44,432 nucleotides of DNA from CAZIMM01 sp964540415. Its GTDB lineage: Bacteria > Bacillota > Clostridia > Oscillospirales > Acutalibacteraceae. The position numbers were made by a program, and so were the translations under genes. This document shows positions 24,956 to 32,079 of this stretch, in pieces (position 1 is the first letter of the stretch; every line of letters starts with the position of its first letter). Location of the stretch: NCBI GenBank assembly GCA_964540415.1, contig CAZIMM010000011.1, positions 1 to 44,432 of the forward strand, read 5' to 3'. The notes under the pieces are model-generated. The model made no database searches. It was not told the DNA's origin and was given only the letters and a program-made list of their open reading frames with translations.

Positions 24956-25963
24956 TTGGCAACAATTTATCCCGACAGCTACACTCCGCTGCTTGATGTT
25001 CGTCAGACGCAAATCGCAATCAAAAAGGTCAAGGATTTTTTTGAGCGCGACCTTGCGATTCAGCTCAACCTTACGCGTGTGTCCGCGCCCCTGTTTGTCC
25101 GCGCCGACAGTGGACTCAACGATACACTCAACGGAGTAGAGCGCCCCGTCTCGTTTGACATCATGGAAATCAAGGACGGTGACATGGAAATCGTCCAGTC
25201 ACTTGCAAAATGGAAGCGCTTTGCTCTCAAGGATTACGGCTTCTCCTGCGGTGAGGGGCTTTATACCGACATGAACGCAATCCGCCGCGACGAGGAAACC
25301 GACAACATTCATTCCTGCTTTGTTGACCAGTGGGACTGGGAGCGCATCATCGACAAATCCGAGCGAAACACGGAAACACTCAAGCTCATTGTCACAAGGA
25401 TTTACCGCACGCTCAAGCACACCGAAAAATACATTGCCGATGAATATTCCTTCTCAAATGTGCTTCTGCCCGACAAGGTGAAGTTTGTCACCTCACAGGA
25501 GCTTGAGGATATGTATCCGGACTTTACGTCAAAGCAGCGTGAATATGAGTTTGCAAAGAAGTACGGTGCAATTTTTGTCATGCAAATCGGCGGCGCACTG
25601 AAATCAGGCAAAATTCACGACGGCAGGGCGCCGGACTATGACGACTGGGGTCTCAACGGCGATTTGATTGTCTATTATCCCGTGCTGGACATAGCCCTTG
25701 AACTGTCGTCAATGGGCATTCGTGTTGACGAAGAGACGCTGCTGCGTCAGCTTGAAATCAGAGGCTGCCCCGAGAGAGCGGAAATGCCTTTCCAGAAGGC
25801 GCTGCTCAACGGCGAATTGCCCTACACCGTCGGCGGAGGCATCGGTCAGTCCAGAATGTGCATGTATTTCCTTCGCAAGGCGCATATCGGTGAGGTTCAG
25901 GCATCCGTCTGGCCCGCTCAGGTTGAGGCGGAGTGCAAAGAACACGGAATTGAGCTTCTGTAA
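24956..25963 (+). CDS. asnA: Aspartate-ammonia ligase (AMP-forming)
   Basis: AsnA makes asparagine from aspartate, ammonia and ATP and is related to class II aminoacyl-tRNA synthetases. The 335-residue protein matches throughout, with DSGLNDTLNGVERPVSFD, QSLAKWKRFAL, the GLYTDMNAIRRDE segment and the C-terminal GGGIGQSRMCMYFLRKAHIGEVQ, equivalent to motif 3. The start is TTG at 24956, preceded by AAAGGAAG; it gives MATIYPDSY. The next gene begins 23 nt after the stop without a visible terminator, so the metallophosphoesterase may be cotranscribed. Confidence 0.96.
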   Translation: MATIYPDSYTPLLDVRQTQIAIKKVKDFFERDLAIQLNLTRVSAPLFVRADSGLNDTLNGVERPVSFDIMEIKDGDMEIVQSLAKWKRFALKDYGFSCGEGLYTDMNAIRRDEETDNIHSCFVDQWDWERIIDKSERNTETLKLIVTRIYRTLKHTEKYIADEYSFSNVLLPDKVKFVTSQELEDMYPDFTSKQREYEFAKKYGAIFVMQIGGALKSGKIHDGRAPDYDDWGLNGDLIVYYPVLDIALELSSMGIRVDEETLLRQLEIRGCPERAEMPFQKALLNGELPYTVGGGIGQSRMCMYFLRKAHIGEVQASVWPAQVEAECKEHGIELL

Positions 25964-25986
25964 ATAATTTAAGGGGAGAAAGCATC

Positions 25987-27183
25987 ATGAAAATCAAGAG
26001 CATCACCGCATTGTTTTTGACCGGCGTTCTTCTGGTTTCCTGTGCAACTGTCTCTTTTGCCACCCCTGCCGCTCTGAGCTTCGGCTCTGACGGAAAATTC
26101 ACGGTTCTTCAGCTTGCAGACCCTCAGGACGATAAATACGCTGCACATGACCTTGTGAACCTGATTAATCTTTCAATTGCTCGGTTCATCCCCGATTTGA
26201 TTGTCATCGCCGGTGATTTGGTTGAGGACAGCCGCGCGGGAGATATAGGCATTGACGATGAAAACGGCAGGGAGGGTGTGTGCGTCACAAACGCTTTGGG
26301 TAAAACTCTGCACGAGGAAACGCTCCAAAATACCCGTATCGCGGCGGACAACATTCTCGGAATCATCGAAAAAGCACATATACCCTTTGCGGTGACGCAG
26401 GGCAACAACGACCGTGCAACCGGTGTCACTCCCGAGGAATGGCTGGATATTTACAGCGGCTATGATTGCAGTCTCATCCGCGACGACAGCCCCGACAGCG
26501 ACGGCAGAATTGACTATACCGTTGAGGTTGCCGGAACGGACGGCTCAACCGAGCTTGTATTCTGGATGATGGACACGGGCGGCAGCAGCGTCACGGACGG
26601 ACAGCTTGACTGGTTTGCCGCGAAAAGCGGGGAATACAAGCAGGCAAACGGCGGAAATGCCTATCCGTCAATTGTGTTTGAGCACATTCCGGTTGCGGAT
26701 ACCGGCAATCTTTTTGAGCCGTGCCGCATCTGGAACGGCGGCGCAAGGTGGAGCAACGGCAAATTCTACAGACTCAATGCGGAAACCTCGGGTGGTGTGT
26801 TCAAATCAATCATACTTCCGGGTGAAAGCAGCAGTCAGTTCGCATCATGGAAAACCGACGGCGGAGTTATGGGCGCATTCTTCGGTCACTTCCACAGCTC
26901 CGGTTATTCCGGTGTATGGAACGGCATTGAACTTGGTCTGACCTACGGATGTCAGTTTGCCAAGAGCGGTCCGTACGGTGTGCGGGTTTTCACTTTTGAC
27001 GAAAACAATCTGTCTGCTTATCAAAACGAGCTTTACATCTATGAGGGTAGCGTTTCCAAAAACAATGCTGTTCTTGAGCTGCAGGCAGACAAGACTTATG
27101 ACAATTTTAACACCGCGTTCGAAAAGGTTATCGGCTATGTCGGGAATATATTCAGAAACATCTTTTTGGGCGGCTCGGTCTGA
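25987..27183 (+). CDS. Secreted calcineurin-like metallophosphoesterase
   Basis: A signal peptide (about residues 1-26; an internal Cys in LLVSCAT could instead be a lipobox) precedes a metallophosphoesterase domain. The metal-binding blocks are LQLADPQDD, IAGDLVED, TQGNNDRA (Asn-Asn-Asp rather than the usual Asn-His-Asp), FEHIPV and FGHFHSSG. The fold resembles the purple-acid-phosphatase-like Dcr2 group. About 50 residues with an amphipathic helix close the protein, ending IFRNIFLGG. Length 398. The GGGGAGAA Shine-Dalgarno is 7 nt before the ATG. Extracellular phosphoester hydrolysis is likely; the substrate is unknown. One of three secreted members in this window. Confidence 0.87.
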   Translation: MKIKSITALFLTGVLLVSCATVSFATPAALSFGSDGKFTVLQLADPQDDKYAAHDLVNLINLSIARFIPDLIVIAGDLVEDSRAGDIGIDDENGREGVCVTNALGKTLHEETLQNTRIAADNILGIIEKAHIPFAVTQGNNDRATGVTPEEWLDIYSGYDCSLIRDDSPDSDGRIDYTVEVAGTDGSTELVFWMMDTGGSSVTDGQLDWFAAKSGEYKQANGGNAYPSIVFEHIPVADTGNLFEPCRIWNGGARWSNGKFYRLNAETSGGVFKSIILPGESSSQFASWKTDGGVMGAFFGHFHSSGYSGVWNGIELGLTYGCQFAKSGPYGVRVFTFDENNLSAYQNELYIYEGSVSKNNAVLELQADKTYDNFNTAFEKVIGYVGNIFRNIFLGGSV

Positions 27184-27249
27184 GATATACGGACAAATAA
27201 GTTTTAACGGAGCGCGGTCATATGTGTGAGCCGCATAAGGTGGTTTTTC

Positions 27250-27346
27250 GGAATTTGCCGTACAAATTCCCTGCTTGCAAAATGAGACGTACAGTATAAT
27301 TGTTTTAGTAATCAGATGTTCCGATAGAGCAAAAAACCGGAATTTG
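27250..27346 (+). promoter_or_regulatory. Candidate operator repeats and promoter before the GH130 gene
   Basis: GGAATTTG (27250-27257) and its exact complement CAAATTCC (27263-27270) form an inverted repeat with a 5-bp centre. A third copy in direct orientation lies at 27339-27346. Between them is TATAAT (27295-27300) with an imperfect upstream TTGCAA (27275-27280, spacing only 14). A perfect operator upstream of a weak promoter suggests an activator or a repressor site. Confidence 0.45.
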
Positions 27347-27374
27347 TTGAGAAAAAATGTAGGAGCGTATATCA

Positions 27375-27410
27375 TCCGCCCGACAATATTTGCAAAACCG
27401 TGCGGGCGGA
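27375..27410 (+). promoter_or_regulatory. Hairpin in the leader of the GH130 gene
   Basis: TCCGCCCG (27375-27382) pairs exactly with CGGGCGGA (27403-27410) around a 20-nt loop. No U-tract follows. Its role is unknown; the remainder of 27184-27444 holds no gene. Confidence 0.45.
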
Positions 27411-27444
27411 CGGTATCCGCACATACAAAAAATGAGGTGCAGCT

Positions 27445-28413
27445 ATGAGCAAATATATTTCTTCATCAGTAATAAAAAAACTCAACAGACCCGTGTTGAC
27501 ACGGCATGATGTGCCCTACAATGCAGGACTTGTGTTTAATGCAGGTGTTACAAAGTATAACGGAAAATATGTCATGGCATTCCGAAACGATTACGGGGAT
27601 TTTGACGCACACAAGCTCACAGGCACAAACATCGGTCTTGCATTGAGTGATGACGGCATTAACTGGAGCGTTTCGCCCAAGCCCTGCTTCGAAATGAAAT
27701 CAGATGAAATCAGCCGCGCCTATGACCCCCGCCTGACGGTGATTGACGGCAAGTGCTATATGTGCTTTGCCGTTGACACAAGACACGGTCTGCGCGGAGG
27801 CATCGCAGTAACAGAAGACTTTGAGAAATTCGATGTTCTGTCAATGACCGCGCCCGACAACCGCAACATGGTGCTTTTCCCCGAAAAAATCGGCGGCAAC
27901 TATGTGCGTCTTGAGCGCCCGATGCCCGTTTATTCGCGGTGGCACAGGGATGTGTTTGATGTGTGGCTTTCCGAATCGCCCGACCTTGTTTTCTGGGGTA
28001 AATCACGCCTTGTTATCGGAGTTGAAGACATTCCGTTTTCCGATGACAAAATCGGTCCTGCAGCTCCGCCCGTTAAAACGGAAAAAGGCTGGTTGACCAC
28101 ATTCCACGCGGTAAAGCTGTTTCCCGACAAAGGCAAAAACGGATGGGAGGGCAAATGGGAGAAGGAGTATTATGCCGGCATTGCGTTGCTCGACATAGAA
28201 AACCCGTCAAAGGTTTTGGGCATCTGCAAAGAGCCGCTCATTGTCTGCGACCGCGATTTTGAGATTGAGGACGGCTTTAGGCGCGATGTCATTTTCCCGG
28301 GCGGCATGATTCTTGAAGAGAGCGGCGAGGTCAAAATCTACTACGGTGCGTCAGACACGGTCGAGTGCCTTGCAACTGCAGATGTCAACGACCTGATTAA
28401 GCTCTGCCTGTAA
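27445..28413 (+). CDS. GH130-family mannoside phosphorylase-like enzyme
   Basis: Five-bladed beta-propeller enzymes of GH130 mostly phosphorolyse beta-mannosides (for example mannosyl-GlcNAc or mannobiose) to mannose 1-phosphate. Of 322 residues, GVTKYNGKYVMAFRN, the YDPRLT motif with catalytic Asp94, RGGIAVTEDF, FPGGMI and YYGASDT near the C-terminus are all typical. There is no signal peptide, so it works in the cytosol on imported sugars; N-glycan or plant mannan breakdown products are the usual sources in gut bacteria. ATG at 27445 follows GAGGTG. It sits between two secreted phosphoesterase genes. Confidence 0.88.
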   Translation: MSKYISSSVIKKLNRPVLTRHDVPYNAGLVFNAGVTKYNGKYVMAFRNDYGDFDAHKLTGTNIGLALSDDGINWSVSPKPCFEMKSDEISRAYDPRLTVIDGKCYMCFAVDTRHGLRGGIAVTEDFEKFDVLSMTAPDNRNMVLFPEKIGGNYVRLERPMPVYSRWHRDVFDVWLSESPDLVFWGKSRLVIGVEDIPFSDDKIGPAAPPVKTEKGWLTTFHAVKLFPDKGKNGWEGKWEKEYYAGIALLDIENPSKVLGICKEPLIVCDRDFEIEDGFRRDVIFPGGMILEESGEVKIYYGASDTVECLATADVNDLIKLCL

Positions 28414-28420
28414 AAAATAT

Positions 28421-28492
28421 AAAAAAAGCACCTTTCTTTTGCGTGTTTGCTGCACAATCTGAGGGCAGTGTACGCATGTAAGGCACTTTTTT
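28421..28492 (+). terminator. Long imperfect hairpin with U-tract after the GH130 gene
   Basis: A-rich sequence with CACCTT (28421-28434) faces AAGGCAC and TTTTTT (28480-28492). Inner stems GCGT/ACGC (28441-28444, 28472-28475) and CTGC/GCAG (28450-28453, 28465-28468) extend it. The stem has several mismatches, so a terminator is only likely. Confidence 0.45.
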
Positions 28493-28549
28493 GTTGCACA
28501 ATAAACAGGATTTTGTCGAACAGAAAACAATTATTAAAGGAGTACGAAA

Positions 28550-29872
28550 ATGAATGTAGTTTTTTGGCTGTACCGAACCTTCATCTCCCTGCTTGTTATC
28601 CTGGGACTTGTCAGCGCAGCACCCGTGCCGATTGTGCAGCAGGATGATTTTGTCCCTGTTCTGCGTTTTGCGGTTGCAAGCGATGTGCACATGAAGGATG
28701 AAAAGACGTGTGCGGAGTATACGCGTTTGCAGCAGCTTTTCGACGATACATATGAATATGCGCATACGCAGGAATACAACAAGGTTGATGCCTTTGTTTT
28801 TGTCGGTGACACTGCTACCGGCAACACCGATGAGCAATGGGCAAACGTGATGGAAGTTGTAAACGACAAGCTGCGCGATGAGTCCAAGTTTATCATCACC
28901 TACGCAAATTCGCATGATTGCAGCAACGGCGGTACGCTTGAGAGATGTGAGAAAAAAACAGGCGTTAAGGCAAATCAGGTGTGGAATATCAACGGCTTTA
29001 GTTTTATCGGTGTTTCGCAAAACGAAAACCGCAGTTATCTTTATGCAAATTCTTGGCTTTCGGAGCAGCTCCGTGCCGCCGACAAAGAAGACCCCGAAAA
29101 ACCGATTTTCGTTTTTCAGCACGCACACATTATGGGCACTGTTTACGGCAGCATCAGATGGGGCACGCCGGAGCTTACAGGTGTTCTTTGCAATTATCCG
29201 CAGGTGATTGATTTTTCGGGGCATTCGCATTTCCCGATAAACGACCCGCGCGCAATAAACCAGAAGTATTTTACATCGGTCAACACGGGCACACTGTCAT
29301 ATTTTGAACTAGAGTCGGGTATGTATTACGGCACTGTGCCGCCCGGTGCAGAAAATGCTGCGCAGTTTCACATCGTAGAGGTTGACGCTGATTATCATGT
29401 GCGGATAATGCCCTTTAACATACTCACGGGTGATTTTTTCCGTTCACCCGGGTCCGGCAGCGATGAACAGCTGATTTATTATGTCAACACTCCTTCCGAC
29501 CGTTCATCATACACCTACACGTCCGCGCGTTACACAAATGCGGATAAACCCGTTTTCCCGTCCGATGCAGCGGTCAATTTTTCGGATATTACCTCCTCCG
29601 GTGCAACGGTTACATTCACTCAGGCAACGGACGGCGAGTGCATGAACAACTACGATGTCGCAGTCAAGGACAGCTTGGGGCGCACGGTGAAGAATATGAA
29701 ATTCTGGTCTGAATTTTACTTTGAACCGACTCCCGATACAGTCGGCTGCACAATTGACGGCTTAAAACCGGGGAGAACCTACACAGTCGAAATAACCGCA
29801 TTTGATACATATGCCATGAGCAGCGACAGAACGCTTACTGCAACCTTTACTACATCTGCTGCAGTACATTAA
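28550..29872 (+). CDS. Secreted metallophosphoesterase with fibronectin-like C-terminus
   Basis: An N-terminal hydrophobic segment (about residues 5-24, signal or anchor) is followed by a metallophosphoesterase domain: VASDVHMK, FVGDTATG, ANSHDCS (Asn-Ser-His-Asp in place of Gly-Asn-His-Asp), FQHAHIMG and FSGHSHFP. From about residue 335 a beta-rich domain resembling fibronectin type III follows, with FSDITSSGATVTFTQA and the L-K-P-G-R-T-Y-T-V-E-I-T-A-F pattern. 440 residues in all. The ATG follows AAAGGAG. It is downstream of GH130 and ends at a double hairpin, and likely hydrolyses an extracellular phosphoester, unidentified. Confidence 0.88.
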   Translation: MNVVFWLYRTFISLLVILGLVSAAPVPIVQQDDFVPVLRFAVASDVHMKDEKTCAEYTRLQQLFDDTYEYAHTQEYNKVDAFVFVGDTATGNTDEQWANVMEVVNDKLRDESKFIITYANSHDCSNGGTLERCEKKTGVKANQVWNINGFSFIGVSQNENRSYLYANSWLSEQLRAADKEDPEKPIFVFQHAHIMGTVYGSIRWGTPELTGVLCNYPQVIDFSGHSHFPINDPRAINQKYFTSVNTGTLSYFELESGMYYGTVPPGAENAAQFHIVEVDADYHVRIMPFNILTGDFFRSPGSGSDEQLIYYVNTPSDRSSYTYTSARYTNADKPVFPSDAAVNFSDITSSGATVTFTQATDGECMNNYDVAVKDSLGRTVKNMKFWSEFYFEPTPDTVGCTIDGLKPGRTYTVEITAFDTYAMSSDRTLTATFTTSAAVH

Positions 29873-29880
29873 CTCGATAA

Positions 29881-29898
29881 ATCCCGATTTGTCGGGAT
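29881..29898. repeat. Short hairpin after the phosphoesterase gene
   Basis: ATCCCGA and TCGGGAT pair exactly around TTTG. No T-run follows, so alone it is not a good terminator; it is in tandem with the hairpin at 29927. Confidence 0.6.
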
Positions 29899-29926
29899 GC
29901 ACATAAACACAACCATGTATAAAAAT

Positions 29927-29958
29927 ATCCGCCGAAAGAATTCAAACTTTCGGCGGAT
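29927..29958. terminator. Bidirectional terminator between convergent genes
   Basis: A perfect 12-bp stem (29927-29938 with 29947-29958, 8-nt loop). On the minus strand it is followed by ATTTTTAT, so it fits best as the end of the sugar transferase transcript; on the plus strand ATTTG follows. The stretch 29959-30064 holds nothing else I can support. Confidence 0.78.
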
Positions 29959-30064
29959 ATTTGCTGTTATAAAACTTCCTTATGTGGTCGTAGCTTATGA
30001 CCCGTTCCGTTTTTATCTGTGTCGGAATGCAGGCATCAGAAAACCTCAAGTGCCGCTCTGCACA

Positions 30065-30640
30065 CTATTTTTCAACCCTGCCGTCAACAATGTCCTTTCT
30101 GCCGAGTGCCTTGAATATTGTGAGAATGAAAATTTTTGTGTCAAACAGCAATGATCTTTTTTCAATATATTCGCGGTCGTAGTTAACCTTTTCCTCAACA
30201 CTCAAAATGTCTCTGCCGTTGATTTGTGCCCAGCCGGTCAGCCCGGGGCGGACGGAATAGATGTTCATTTCACTCCGAAGCCGGCGGATTTCACGCTCCT
30301 GCGGAATCAGCGGGCGGGGGCCGACAACGCTCATAGTGCCCTCGATGATATTCATGAGCTGCGGCAGCTCGTCAAGACTTGTCCGGCGAAGAAATTTGCC
30401 GCATTTTGTGAGCATACTGTCAGCGTTTTCAAGCTCTGCCTTGGCAACCTCCGGCGCGTCCCTGCGCATTGTGCGGAATTTACGGATTTTGAAAACCTTT
30501 TCGTCCTTGCCGACGCGGTATTGTTTATATACAATCGGTCTCCCGTCGATAATCAGTATAACAAGGCTGATAACCGCGAGCAGAGGAGAGAGCAGAATCA
30601 ATGCGATTATGCTGAATATCAGGTCCAGCAGACGCTTCAT
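30065..30640 (-). CDS. Polyisoprenyl-phosphate sugar-1-phosphate transferase
   Basis: The bacterial sugar transferase family starts extracellular or capsular polysaccharide and glycoprotein glycan synthesis by moving a sugar phosphate to undecaprenyl phosphate. The 191-residue protein has one N-terminal reentrant hydrophobic helix (about 5-30) and the catalytic blocks KIRKFRTMR, LRRTSLDELPQLMN (Asp-Glu pair), SVVGPRPLIPQE and RPGLTGWAQINGRD. It is the small PglC-like form without extra membrane segments. No other polysaccharide assembly genes are in the window, so it is an orphan. ATG follows GAAAGGAG, 55 nt after the MATE gene. Confidence 0.93.
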   Translation of the reverse strand: MKRLLDLIFSIIALILLSPLLAVISLVILIIDGRPIVYKQYRVGKDEKVFKIRKFRTMRRDAPEVAKAELENADSMLTKCGKFLRRTSLDELPQLMNIIEGTMSVVGPRPLIPQEREIRRLRSEMNIYSVRPGLTGWAQINGRDILSVEEKVNYDREYIEKRSLLFDTKIFILTIFKALGRKDIVDGRVEK

Positions 30641-30695
30641 TCGGTATGCTCCTTTCGTTTTTGAGGAAATGAAAAATAAGAAGTTTTAGAAAATG

Positions 30696-32060
30696 TTACA
30701 GCCTGATTTTCGGCCTCCGCCAATAGCCCTTTTGCACGAATATCACACCGAGGACTATTGAACCCAGCGACGCCATACCGATTGCAAGACCGACTCCGTT
30801 GAAACCGAGATTGGCACTCATAACGAAGAAATATGCAAGCGGAACACGAATGAAAATGGAGCTGAACAGCGCGTTAACCAGTGCGAAGTTTGTATATCCT
30901 GCTCCGATTGCAAGCCCGTTCATGCAGAATGAACAGCCTGCAAGGCAGTAATCAATGGAAATATACCTCAAATATGTTAAGCCGGTTTGAACAACTTCGG
31001 GTTCATTGTCAAAAAGTCTGATAATGAAGCCCGGAAAGAGGTTCACAAGAGCTGTGCAGACGGCGGATATGCCTATTGCCATCACCATGCCGGTGAGCAT
31101 TGTCTTTTTTGCACGTTCAAACTCCTTCGCGCCGATGTTTTGACCAGCCATTGAGGATATCGCACTGCTTATGGCGATTGCGGGCAGTATCGCGAATGAG
31201 TTCACCTTGCCGCCGATGCCCTGAACCGCGGAGGCAACCTCGGCGTTTGGCAGGGAGTTGACAAGGGCAGTGAGAGTCAGAAAGCTCAGGGACACCACAA
31301 GGCTTTGCACGGAGGACGGAAAGCCGATTTTAAAAAGCTCCTTTGCCTTGTTCTTCTGCGGGATAAAGTCGCGGAAAGAATAGCTTTCAAAGAAGCCGAT
31401 TTTGAAAAGGTAAATAATCGACAGCACCACGCTGAGCGCCTGCGCCGTGATTGTAGCCCAGGCAGCACCCGCCGCACCCATGTTGAAGTATTTGACAAGC
31501 ACGATGTCGAGCACAACATTTGTCACTGCCGCAATCAGCACAAAGATGAGGGGACGCTTTGAGTCACCCATGCCGCGCAAAACAGCGCTGATTGCATTGT
31601 ACATGAACATGAAAATTGTGCCGCCCATGCAGATGTTGAAATAACTTTCCGCCTCGGCAAACGCGCTTTGCGGAGTTTTCAGAATAACAAGCAGCTGCCT
31701 GCCGACTGTCAGCATGACAATTGTGATTACGACGGCGAGTAAAACATAAAGAGTTGAAAGTGTTCCGATGGTTTTTCGCTGTTCATCGAATTTTCTGGCT
31801 CCGGCGTATTGCGCAACGAGCACTGTGCCGCCGATTGCAAGCCCCATTGCGGCGCCCGTGACGAGTATATTGATCTGCCCGCCGATGGAAACACCGGTGA
31901 TTCCCGCCTTGCCGCAAAACCTGCCGACGATAATCATGTCCGCAACATTGTAAAACGCCTGAAGAAGGTTTGACATCAAAAAGGGAACGGCAAACTTTAT
32001 GAGCTGCCGGCTCACACTTCCTCTTGTCAAATCATTGTTGAAATTGTTTGTTTGTGTCAT
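30696..32060 (-). CDS. MATE family efflux transporter
   Basis: A 454-residue membrane protein with about 12 hydrophobic segments. The N-terminal RGSVSRQLIKFAVPFLMSNLLQAFYNVADMIIVGRF and the QNIGAKEFERAKK loop midway are typical of the NorM/DinF-like MATE exporters, which drive drugs or metabolites out by sodium or proton exchange. No substrate can be assigned. ATG follows AGGAATAA. It is 19 nt downstream of tex and upstream of the sugar transferase, all in the same direction. The position beside a glycan-initiating transferase does not prove a shared role. Confidence 0.92.
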   Translation of the reverse strand: MTQTNNFNNDLTRGSVSRQLIKFAVPFLMSNLLQAFYNVADMIIVGRFCGKAGITGVSIGGQINILVTGAAMGLAIGGTVLVAQYAGARKFDEQRKTIGTLSTLYVLLAVVITIVMLTVGRQLLVILKTPQSAFAEAESYFNICMGGTIFMFMYNAISAVLRGMGDSKRPLIFVLIAAVTNVVLDIVLVKYFNMGAAGAAWATITAQALSVVLSIIYLFKIGFFESYSFRDFIPQKNKAKELFKIGFPSSVQSLVVSLSFLTLTALVNSLPNAEVASAVQGIGGKVNSFAILPAIAISSAISSMAGQNIGAKEFERAKKTMLTGMVMAIGISAVCTALVNLFPGFIIRLFDNEPEVVQTGLTYLRYISIDYCLAGCSFCMNGLAIGAGYTNFALVNALFSSIFIRVPLAYFFVMSANLGFNGVGLAIGMASLGSIVLGVIFVQKGYWRRPKIRL

Positions 32061-32079
32061 GTGTTTATTATTCCTAAAT

